A stretch of DNA of 64,000 bases, taken from the NCBI GenBank assembly GCA_022829145.1, contig CM040765.1, positions 12,258,292 through 12,322,291 of the forward strand. Reading direction: 5' to 3'. A program made the position numbers and the translations under genes. Origin of the DNA: Albula goreensis. Its lineage: Eukaryota > Chordata > Actinopteri > Albuliformes > Albulidae. Below the pieces are notes generated by a model. The model ran no database searches and was not told the DNA's origin. It worked only from the letters and a program-made list of their open reading frames with translations. The stretch's first letter is position 1. Each line of letters starts with the position of its first letter. Below, piece after piece: positions 48,821 through 58,640 of this stretch.

Positions 48821-49942
48821 CAGTGGTTCTCCAACCCAGTGTCATGATTGCAGGTGCTATCTTGGGTTTTATTATTTGTTTTGTGCTTTCTCGCCTGTAC
48901 TATCGTTGGGAAGCTAACGATGTTGGTTATCTGTTGATTGCTAGGTGTGGCTGATTAGTAATTGGTTTCAGGTGTGTGAGGTCTTTATATTACCCAGGGC
49001 TTCAGCATTTCTTTGCGTTAGTGTCATCTATACACTTCGCTGGCTTTGGTAGAGAATTTGTCCTCTGGTTTTTGGCTTAGTATGCCTTCTGTGTAAGTAT
49101 AATGTAGGAATCTTTATGAAGTTCTTTATTTTCTTTTTCTTGTGGGATTGATCTGTGTTCACCCGCTGAAGAATCTTGGTGCTTATGTATCTGCGTGGTA
49201 CTTCGCAGTTTGCTCTTTATATTTTAAGAGCTGTTAGTTTTTTCACTCCTGAAGTCTTAGTTTCTTTTTATTTATCTTGGAGTTGGGGTTCTCCCACAGG
49301 AGTATTTTTGTTTTAGGGATTTGTTCCCTGTAATCTGTCTCCTTTGAGACCTTAGTTGTTGGAATTTGTTCCTTAGCTTTTTGTCTGTGTATTGGGTCCC
49401 ATCAGCCATTCCACCCAGCCCTGGAGGTTTCCTACATATGCTGGCTTTGTTATTGCCATTTGAGGTCATTGAACACATGTTTAGGTGCTACTGTCAGTTC
49501 TTCCTTAAACATGTTTCAACACAATTCAACTTTGCTTCATTTGTTATTTGCTTTTCATTTGAATTCTTCATGACTTAAGTAATATGTTTTAGAGAGCAGT
49601 GTTAACTCTTCAGGCAAATATGGCCTAGCTGACATAATCCATTAAAATGATCATTTATTTCTAAAGGGACACATAGCCATGTAGCACAATAAGGCAGCAA
49701 AACTGCTCATTTATTAGACTGATTAAAAGTCATAGGGTGTGAATATGGAGAATTTATTCTTCATGGTATGCATAGCTTTCTGACCTAACATGACTTTGGA
49801 AGACAAACCTTCCCTCAAGACTTGTTTAAAAGTGTCTAATTAAGAACAATTCACAGCCTGTCACAATTTGGGGTTGCAACTATGGTTGGAATGAAAGTCA
49901 GCATGCACATGAGTCCATTAGAACTATGTTTGAGAACCACAG
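48821..49942 (+). mobile_element. Non-autonomous hAT element, interrupted by a solo LTR
   Basis: The left end begins CAGTGGTTCTCCAACCCAG; skipping the nested LTR it continues CCCTGGAGG, then CATATGCTGG. The right end has GGTTGGAATGAAA, CAGCATGCACATG, and closes with GTTTGAGAACCACAG. Left and right are therefore extended terminal inverted repeats of the well-known fish family (CAGTGGTTCTCAAAC ... GTTTGAGAACCACTG). The flanking 8-mers CAGTATCT (48813-48820) and CAATACCC (49943-49950) agree at 5 of 8, all three differences being transitions, as expected for an old hAT target duplication. No transposase is present. Orientation is by convention. Confidence 0.7.
48840..49413 (+). mobile_element. 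Solo LTR, Gypsy-like, nested in the hAT element
   Basis: The 574-bp segment starts TGTCATG and ends TTCCA, giving TG...CA ends. It is flanked by a perfect 5-bp direct repeat CCCAG (48835-48839 and 49414-49418). Removing the LTR plus one repeat restores the hAT reading AACCCAGCCCTGGAGG. The interior is T/G-rich with a TTTATATTACCC TATA-like segment near 48984 and ends near GGGTCCCATC, all typical of fish Ty3/Gypsy LTRs read on the plus strand. There is no internal coding region, so it is a solo LTR from recombination. The family label is by resemblance. Confidence 0.7.
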
Positions 49943-49950
49943 CAATACCC

Positions 49951-51021
49951 TAAGAGTCTAAAGCCAGGGCAGGCTAACCTGGGAATGGCATTCCAGGGCC
50001 CCTTCAGATTTTCCCCTTAGTTTTAATTAATGCAGACAATTAAGAGCTCAATGCTCTTAACATTTAACAAATCACAGACCCAGGGAACCTGCAGCCATGA
50101 TGTCAAACTCAGTGCAATAGCGGGCAACACTGGTCTCTGTCAGTGTCATTATTCCGCTCTTGGTCAGCTACATCATTTGAAATGAGTTGTCTAAATAAAA
50201 ACATTGCTAATACTTTGTGTTCAGTTACACACATAAAATGCCTGTGAAGAAGGGTAGCTTAACTGAGCAAGGTGGCATTATTTGATGCAGATGAACACCG
50301 CACAGACATGGGCCTCTATGGCACTAAGTTTGACACCTAAGGATTACAGCAGTATGTCAACGTTAGAACCTACATCAGGGGTTTTCAGACAGGGGTGCAA
50401 GTGAGGGAATGAATGTCAATTAACACATAACCTGTCTGAGTCAGCATTACTTTCTGACAGTGCAAAACACCTCATACTTTACAACTTCCCATGGATTTGT
50501 GTCACTGTTTAATTAAACGAGGTGTTACATGACCAAAAAAAAAAATAATCAAAGCGGAAAGAGTCATCCTTTGGGAAATAGGAACCATTTAAATTGAGAG
50601 TGGTGTGGAATGTCCCTAAAGAGCCAGCTGTCGGCGGAAAGTCACATGCAAGCGCATACCCTCAATCCCCTGGGACGGACCTTTTTTAACCATGTTTCTC
50701 ATGAGATTACCCCTATGACATTGATCCAGTATTGCAGCATTACTTCACAAGCTTTCCATGTGAGGTTAATGGCATTTTCATGCACTGTGCTGCTTGTGAC
50801 TTTCCATCTCGAGCTGTGACTGTGGCTTGTGAGACTATGGGCTTTTGTAATCCTTTGAGGTGCAGTGACATCTGTGCCTCCATTGGCTGACAGCTTCCGA
50901 CTGGAACTGCTGATGTTCTCTCAGCCACCTTGTTGCAGACTGGAAATAGAAATCTAAGGCTACAGTTCCTCTCTCTTACTGCCAGTGACTACAGGGGCGG
51001 CTTTGGTTCTTCAACAATTAT
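49951..51021. other. Non-coding stretch with a possible hAT left end
   Basis: A CAGGGGTTTTCAGACAGGG word at 50376-50394 resembles a hAT terminus (CAGGGGTTCTCAAAC), but no partner end is found. A small CpG cluster lies at 50600-50680 (GTCGGCGGAAAG, AAGCGCATAC, GGGACGGACC). No gene is seen. Confidence 0.5.
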
Positions 51022-51250
51022 GTTTATATTACATCTTAAACATTAAGTAGTTGCCCTTATCCAGAGAGACTTGAACAGCTTAATTTTTTCCCCACTATCC
51101 ATTTATGCTGCTGGGTGTTTACTGAAACAATTAAGTTTAAATACTTTTCTCTGGGGTACACCAGCAGTGTCCTATGTGGGAGTTGGACCTGCAACATCAA
51201 GACCAGAAATCACAAGCCCATCTCCTGAATTAACTACTTCTAGACACCAC
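51022..51250 (-). mobile_element. tRNA-derived SINE with the common fish 3' tail
   Basis: Read on the plus strand the segment is the antisense of a widespread fish SINE. Its landmarks are CTTATCCAGAGAGACTTG (family tail antisense: CTTATCCAGAGCGACTTA), GCTGCTGGGTGTTTACTGAA, TCTGGGGTACACCAGCAGTG, then the antisense B-box area GGAGTTGGACCTGCAAC (family: GGAATCGAACCTGCAAC) and ACAAGCCCATCTCCTGAATT. The 5' tRNA-like head therefore lies at the right and the tail at the left. It is old, with many substitutions. Whether it belongs to the V-SINE group is from memory. Confidence 0.75.
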
Positions 51251-53644
51251 CAATGTTTCACATCTACTTCATTTATTAACAGTTAAAATTACAAAACAAA
51301 ATGAAACTCTAAAATTCCCGTTCTAATATTTCCATTTGACTTGAAATCAGCGGCTCTTCACAATCTTTGCTTGCAGGTTTCAAGCTGTCCTCAACAAGCA
51401 TGCAGTTAAATGAATGTCAGTCCATGGATATGGTGAAACCATTTACAGTTCTACTTGAGAAATTGTAATATTATTACAGTCTTTAGAATAAATTAACCAG
51501 ATGGAAGCTATAATAATCATGCCCCTACTAGCACAATGATGCACTGAACCACACCCTTCAGACATTGGTGGAATCTAACTTGAAGTTGAACTGTTAAGTT
51601 GTGCAGGGAAGAAACTATTTTGTAGCAGTTAGCAATATAACACAGATATTGTATTCTACATTGTGTAAAAATAAAGCAGCATAGTTTTGAAATAAAACTG
51701 GCAGCAATTTCTCAAAACACAGTGCTTTGACCATTCTGCCATGAGAGTAGGCAATTAAAACAAAGCACAACATCCTTTGGGTTTCAAAGCACACTGCTGT
51801 CAGCACAGAATGACAATGGTAAAATTGTAAATTAAGCTTATATGTTGAATGCCCCAGGAGTGTCCATTCCAGCTTTGCAAAGTCACACACAGAGCCATTC
51901 CTCTGAGAGCATAATCACTATGTAACCATGCATAATCCTATGCAACTTCACAAATATTGATTAGATCACCAACCCAGAAAACAATTAGCAGGGCCAGTAA
52001 CCAGCAAAGTGGCTGTTATTTAGGTGCATTCACATTGCAAACCCCAAAGAAAGATCACAACTACTTACCTGCTGTGGGCTATAAGGCACAACCAGCTGAC
52101 TTACAAACAGGGGATATAAGGAATTTGTTTTAGTTTGATAGTTATCCTTAACAGTTTTTAATAGATCTGCACAATTAATAATTACAGTAGATTAAATAAG
52201 GATCATTTATTAATGAGATTTTTTCAATGTGGATTTGTTGTCATATGGTTGGTACTGCCTTCTAAGAAATGTACATGAAGTTCCTCTGGAAGAAGGTCTT
52301 TGGACACAAATCACACCAAAGCCATTCTCAGTTGTGGTTTCTGTTATTTCTGAAACTACGTCAGCAAGTCAACAAGTTTCTTACTCGCAGGGTTCTTATT
52401 AAGAGGCCCAACTGACAGTATTTGTAGCTGCTGTTGAGTTTTGTTTGAATTTTCTCTCAGGCAAAATGGTTGGCCTACCTAACTCCAGGACCTCACTGTA
52501 GTCGCTCACTCCCTCTTCAGGCCCCTGAAGTTTAGGATAGCTTCACTCCACAGTAGACTTCTTTGAAGCTGCACAGATTGTTCCAGGTTGGATGTATCCA
52601 CCTCCCCTGCATCACTTAGTAGGTCGGTTCACACTGTAACTAAGGCCAGTACCAAGACTGAGAGTAACACTGCACATCAACTCTGAGTATAAATCAGTTC
52701 CCTTAAATGTCATTATAGATGAAGATACATTCACCAGTCATCAAGCCTTCAATTTAGCCTTTACCCTCTTCGTTTTATACAGAGGCGTTTTGGATTGTTC
52801 ATGGTTTTCAGTTTTTCGGTTTCAAAACAAAAAGGAAAAAAAAACATTTGTGGGCAAAGAGTATGACTGTTATTCCTCTAAATAATTTATGTTGCTTTTC
52901 ACTGCAAAGCAAAATGGATATGGTTAATGAAGTGTGTTCTATCACCAGACACCAAGGTTGCTACCTTTCTATTGATTCAAAATGGTACATGGACTAGAGA
53001 AATTGAATTGGAGGCCTGTGAGGGGGGTGTTGCTGAGAAAAATGCGGGATACAGTGAGGATCTGCAGAACCCATAATGCTTAATGTAATGGTAGACACAG
53101 TTTATATCTGCTTGAGTGTTCCATAAAATATAATGAACTAAAACTGAGGGAAAGTTTTTGTTTTGATGTTGAAAGCTTGATGGGAATAAAGAATATCTGC
53201 CATAAAGGCTTGTCAGAAAAAAAAATGTCAGAGAAATTTGTATTATTTTTGATTAGATAATGCAGTTTCCATTGTGTGAAAGGAGTGGTTGCTATTTGCT
53301 GCTTTAAAATGCTAACTGTGATGAGATGCTTTTTTGTGTAAAGTGACTGTAAAATGACTTGCTTCACAAGAAAAAGTTGTCACTGATGTCATGCTGGCTG
53401 AAATTAAAGTCTACTTAGATTTTTTTTTTTCATTTAACCTTTGTAGATATAGTCGTCAATATGGAACCCAAATAAGGAAAGTAAGCTATCAGTCTGCAAG
53501 CTCATTTTGAAATTCAGAACATACCTATAAAAGTAAAAGTAATTTGAAGCAATTCTGTCTACTCTCAAGGGACAGAGATATCTTAAGGCAGACAGTGTCA
53601 GTGTACAGGTCTGCCCTCTTCATTGAGACCTACCTTTTGAGAGA
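51251..53644. other. AT-rich non-coding stretch
   Basis: No gene is seen over 2.4 kb. Minus-strand frames of 91-95 codons (51615-51890, 53080-53367) have no recognisable domain. Confidence 0.65.
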
Positions 53645-53661
53645 GGGGGGGGGGGGGGGGG
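53645..53661 (+). repeat. G17 homopolymer
   Basis: Seventeen consecutive G residues follow GAGA. Length is likely to be uncertain in sequencing and polymorphic. Confidence 0.9.
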
Positions 53662-53689
53662 TTACCCACCAATTTGTAGACACAGCTAG

Positions 53690-54200
53690 GCAGCGGGGCT
53701 CTTCTCTCTTTTTCTACTGCACCAGGGATCAAATATGACAGTTCCCATGGGGAGAACCGTTCGTGGTGTGAATCGGACTGCTGTCTTGCCGATTTTCCTG
53801 GCATAGGCCCGAGAGCACAAATAGAGCCATTTAATGAGAGTGAGAAGCTTAAGAACAAAAGGAGAGTGAAGACCATGGACGGGACTCTGAGGGAGGGTTA
53901 AAGAGATTAGGGCTTCAATCCTCCACTCGGAGCTCGGTGCCCCCGGTGGACAGGAGGAGCCCGTAATGAAAGCGTAGGAACTTTCGCCGGGCTTAATCGC
54001 GGCCCCGGTGAAAGCTGAGCAGGGAGCTTTGCTGGGCCGGCGAGAACTCTTCCTGAACTCGACGAGGCTTTGGCGCTCTTCCTTTCATCTCAGGTCAGTG
54101 TCAGTCAGAGACTTATCTCAGTGGAGATCTCTGCCACGGCACGGAAGCCGCAGCCCCTGTTAATGAAGAAATTAGCTGTCGGCACTTCCCTCTAGGGATG
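53690..54200. promoter_or_regulatory. CpG-dense islet, candidate orphan CpG island or enhancer
   Basis: About 15 CpGs fall within 53929-54076 by eye (CTCGGAGCTCGG, CCCCGG, TTCGCCGGGC, ATCGCGGCCCCGG, GGCCGGCGAG, CTCGACGAGG), the densest such patch seen apart from 745-900. It is bounded by an ATTAGGGC word on the left and a GTTAATGAAG word on the right. A CAGGTCAGTG splice-donor-like word at 54091 would fit a first exon of a non-coding transcript, but no downstream acceptor or exon can be identified. A 92-codon minus frame at 53598-53876 begins with a hydrophobic leader-like run, but it runs through the poly-G and is unlikely to be real. Confidence 0.45.
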
Positions 54201-57200
54201 GCGTGCTGATGCTCCTCAAAGTTTGCCTTTCTCTTTCTTCCTAAATGAAGACTGTTCTGCAGGTTTTGATATGTCTCAAAAAGGGGCTGAGATTCAGTCA
54301 ATCACATTCAGACTGAGGCCCAATCAAATGAACTTAGTCTGTTCCAGGGCACATGCTTTTCTATTTTAAAAAGCAAAAATTCACACCCCAATGGACGATT
54401 ACTTGTTTCCAACAGAATAGAAAATACTCAAAGTTTGTGTTATAACATATATGTAATAAATGTGTAATATCTCTATGTAAGAAAATGGCAACATTGTTGT
54501 GTATCTAAAGTCATTTTTATTCATTCCACACCATTCAGTGGTGAAGCAGTGAGCTGTTCTCATACAGCCTTTAACAGGAAGCACAGGACAAGAAGCCTGG
54601 GATATGAAACTTTTTAATTTCATTTTATTGCCTTCTTTCATAAAAGTATGACAGCTATTAAGTCCTTTTCTCTTTCCTGTCTGCCACTGCCAGCAAATGG
54701 TTTAATTTATGAGTTTTGTTTTTTCTTATGCTTCATCTCTGGTTGCTGTTGGCTTCATGATCAACAAATCCATGTACAGCAGCAGTCTCTGTGGACTCAT
54801 CTTATGAGTGGTCCTCAAAAACCCGCAAATGGAACTAAAATACAAACACTACCTGCATTGATAATGTCTGTTGCATTGTGTAAGATTTATGGTAAAACCA
54901 TTAATATAACCATAGCAATAAATGGTACTGACTCACTTTGATTTTTACATATTCTCAAGTTCACAGAAAAAAATGATTGATATGAATTTACATAATTGAC
55001 ATAGTTTCATATTGTGGCACCAGGAATGGAACATTATGATACAGCATCACTCTAAAACCATTACCATTGTAATGAAAAGTGTCACCATTTCATATATTTT
55101 CAATTTTGCTGAAAAATTTATTGATGCTGATAGTTTCATATTGTGGTTCTAAAAATGTAACACTGAGGTGCAAACATTTTTCAATCCTATGCTTCCAAAT
55201 TAAATCTTAATTTTCTGGTTTTTACCAAATTAGCTTATTTAGGATTTTATGGATCCTGTTAAAAACATTAATGATGAAACAATGAAGATAACTATTTTAT
55301 AAATTGCCTTCAACAAGATAGATACTGATTGATTTATTAGTCTAAAGTATTATAAGTATATTATAAAGTATTATGTTATATTATTATATTAAAGTATGAT
55401 TACAAATGGTCCCTTTTTCTCTTTCCAGAGTTAATCCTATCTCAGACTCTGTCAGTTTTTGTGCAGAATGATTGTGCACGGTGTAACATATTTGCATTGA
55501 CTGCCTCACTGATTTGATTTATTTGGTATTTAAAATACAAATGATTACCCTGTACTATATGGTATGATTATCGCTCCGGTCATTGACCTTTTTTGTGTTT
55601 TTGGCTGTTTATAGTGAACCCAGGAGGGACACTCAGACTGGGCTAATGGGTTTCTACATAGACAAAAGGAAAATCAATTTTAGGAGGTGCTCAGATTCAG
55701 AGTGCAAACAGGGTGGTTGATAGCCTGATGTTCCACCTCTCACTCACTGTTTGACCCGAAGTTTAATTCATTTCTTACTCTGAGAGAAAGAAACGGAAGC
55801 TGCAGCTGTCCTGCAGCCTACCCACACAGCAAGGTGGGTTCCGCTAGCTTACATTATATAACCGAGACACTTAATGAACCGGGCAGAGAAACATAGTACC
55901 AGGGAGCTGGGCTTAGAGGTCTCAAACATGTTCTACCAGGATTGTCACTCTGAGGTGTATTTTTTAAAGTACAGGCCATAAGGTCAAGCCTCTGTGACTG
56001 TCATCAGGCAATAGTAATGGGAAATTTACATTATTTGCCATTGAGCTATGCATAGTGCACAATGAGCAATAAAATACTTTTATTATCTTACAATCAAAAG
56101 TCTTTCTTCATCATTTATTACTATTTTTTCATGATTTTTGTATACCTGTTTGTATAATTTATTCTTTTTTGTCTGTGCTACTTGTGTGATTAATATATGA
56201 ATACTAGCAACCTTCCAGCATAAAGACTATCTTATTATCCACATTGTCTGTATTCATGAATACAAATCAACATACCTTCCACAATCAGCTCCATTTATGT
56301 CCTATTTAAGTTTTCAGATTCAAAAGTGTATGGCTAAAATACAAAGGCAATGCTAAATAGCAATTATTAAGCATGGAGCTTGCTTGAATTGCTTGAAGAC
56401 AATGGCATGAATTTAATCAACATTTGTTCTTTTCCTGATTTACAACTGAATGGAAATGTTAGTTTCTTTCTTCAGCTGTGGGAAGATTACACAATGTCGT
56501 AATAAAAGCAGTCTTATGGGTGCCGATATCTCAGCTTACGAGCCAGACATCTATTTTAACACAGCTGATTTTATCCAAAACAGTTTCTCAGATTCCCTTT
56601 AAACACCATTCACTCTGTCCTATGCTCTGCCTAAAGACACAGCTCAAGGTGGCACACCTGAGACAGCACTACGGAACAATTCTGCTCTATCAAAGCACAA
56701 TTTTCTTCCTTCCTTATCTTTAAAACTGATGAGCTGGAATCAATCCATTTGTCCAGTCAATTTTGACTTATGAATAAATGCAATAGTATTTCTTTCTTCA
56801 TCATCTGGTGAATTCATAAATCATCACTGTAATCACTGAAAATCTGTACTTTTACAAGGACACACAGTTTGTGTTTTTTATATATTTTTTCCTTTCCTCC
56901 ACCCAGATGTAACTATTTTAACAGCAAACTCCTCCTCAGAGACTCAGAGGAGAGCAGACACACACAACAGCTCCAGTCTCTGCGTGCAAAGCCAGCAACA
57001 TCACTTTCTCATAAGGCCTACTGAGGACCATTAAAACACAGCTAGGTTACAAGAAAGAGGGCAAAAGAAGCAAGGAGACTGAAATGTTCATATGACTTTG
57101 CCACATATACGGTAGGCACACGAGTCACTGGTGTCTTGTGTACTCAGCTTTCATTCCATTGTGCAGTAGAGCTGACCACGGGCCGAATCCAGACATAAAG

Positions 57201-57359
57201 TTCAGTGCATTTTCTGTGGAATTCTATAAGTAACTAATGACTGGAGAGAGGGCTACTGCAGTCACCTAAGGAATTAAGGCACAAGAATAAAGGAAGAACA
57301 TATCACAAGCACACACTGTTTACATGAGGACACAGTCTTAGCACACCAATACCACATGA
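54201..57359. other. AT-rich non-coding stretch
   Basis: No gene is seen over 3.2 kb. It holds a repeated TAGTTTCATATTGTGG word (55002-55017 and 55131-55146), a nuclear-receptor-like palindrome (55577-55589), and a TCCTCAGAGACTCAGAGGA foldback near 56935. Frames are below 100 codons. Confidence 0.6.
55577..55589. promoter_or_regulatory. IR-1 nuclear-receptor-like palindrome
   Basis: CGGTCATTGACCT departs at one base from the ideal inverted repeat AGGTCA-N-TGACCT, the IR-1 arrangement bound by some nuclear receptor heterodimers (FXR/RXR type). It lies beside TATCGCTCC. Chance occurrence in 64 kb is possible. Confidence 0.35.
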
Positions 57360-57560
57360 GAAGAAATGACTACCTTTGGCGACTGATGTCTCTTGACGCT
57401 CTTTGATCCTGGGATGATCTGATGGATACCTGGAGGAGAGAATCTGATTGGAGGCTCGTGCTGAGACACACGTCTGAGCCGCAGCGTTTCGGTAATTACA
57501 ATTTTATGAGTCTCCCTAATGCAGAGGGGGAAGATTACTCCAGGCAGAGGATGGGAGAGA
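57360..57560. promoter_or_regulatory. Motif-dense islet with homeodomain and TCF-like sites
   Basis: CpGs at TTGGCGACTG, TTGACGCTC, GGCTCGTGC, CACGTCTGAGCCGCAGCGTTTCGG are followed by GGTAATTACAATTTTATGAG (homeodomain palindrome TAATTA and a caudal-like TTTTATG). CTTTGATC near 57401 is TCF/LEF-like. It is crossed by two partly overlapping plus frames and one minus frame, none with a domain. Confidence 0.4.
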
Positions 57561-58040
57561 AACATGAACTGCAATCAAATGCTGGTTCCATTCAATCAAT
57601 CTGTGACACTCTTTGTCTTCGGTGAGGTAATAAAATACCAAAGACTGACAAATTTAACACACAACATTTTTCTTTTACTTTATCCATTCTCCCACACAAA
57701 AAATCTCTCTGAGTAGTTCATTTAAGATATCTATTTTTCACATTTCAGTGACTGCAACAGCAAATAAAATTAAAGTAGAACTGAAAAAATCACAACTTCC
57801 AAAGATACTCAGATCTTAGTTCAATGAGCCATACAACACTATGGACCTTTTCGGTAATACTCTTTGAGGTCATTTCATTTATGCTTACTAATCAATTAAG
57901 AAATATTCTTACCAAAGGTTGCGTTGTCTCTCTTATGATGTTAATTTCTTTATGCATATGGATCTCAAGGATGTTCAAGTTAAGCTCATTCTAATTCACT
58001 GACACCTGTGATATTTGCATGGCACAATTAAACAGGAAAA
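57561..58040. other. Non-coding stretch
   Basis: No gene or recognised repeat is seen. Confidence 0.6.
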
Positions 58041-58293
58041 ATAAATTCCCAAAAAGATGCTACCAATTTGACTCAGTGCTGGAGGCCTGTACAAATCCAT
58101 ATCAAAGTGGATTTACTGTGGAAGGATGGAGTACCACACAGTGAAGAGGTCCAAGAAACCAGGAGACCAAGAAAGAGAGACCATACCTCTGACAATAATT
58201 ATCAGAGGACTGGGAATGGATCTTTCAATATCTAGTCTACAGGTGGTCTCTGCTAACAGAGTTGCATACATGGCCTTCCTTCTATGACCTGCC

Positions 58294-58301
58294 TGACGTC
58301 A
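58294..58301. promoter_or_regulatory. Perfect cAMP-response element (CRE)
   Basis: TGACGTCA is the full palindromic CREB/ATF site. It is the first of a pair. Confidence 0.45.
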
Positions 58302-58360
58302 CACCGTATGTTCTTCCTGTCCCCTGCTGATAATTTTATTACTGCTAAACTATAATTTTG

Positions 58361-58368
58361 TGACGTCA
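58361..58368. promoter_or_regulatory. Perfect cAMP-response element (CRE), second copy
   Basis: A second TGACGTCA lies 67 bp from the first, start to start, followed by ATCAA. Full CRE octamers contain a CpG and are uncommon in methylated vertebrate DNA, so a close pair is suggestive. Confidence 0.45.
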
Positions 58369-58640
58369 ATCAAACCCACAATGAATATTATCTCCTCAGC
58401 TAAGTGCTTTATGCCTATCTACCACAATACTTCCTGGTTGCTAGATGGTACATCCTGTACTAGTGCTCTCACTGACACTTTCTGTCCATTTTGCCACCCC
58501 TCTGCTTGGTTACTCCTCCATTTTGGGTTTGGAACTGTAGGACACAATGATTTAAACTCACAAATTAACAGAGAGTCTCTTTTCCCCTCACAAACAGTAC
58601 AATTCCCTTTGGGCAGATGGCAGAATTTATGCTAAACTAG

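Larger units (their letters stand above)
58041..58640. other. Non-coding segment carrying two CRE palindromes
   Basis: The segment has moderate complexity and a 91-codon plus frame (58360-58635) with no domain. Its main feature is the pair of perfect TGACGTCA sites listed below. It may be a decayed transposon, but I recognise none. Confidence 0.45.

Noticed and set aside
53598..53876. 92-codon minus frame starting with a hydrophobic leader-like run
   Set aside because: The C-terminal part is translated poly-G, the ATG context is poor, and no downstream domain exists.
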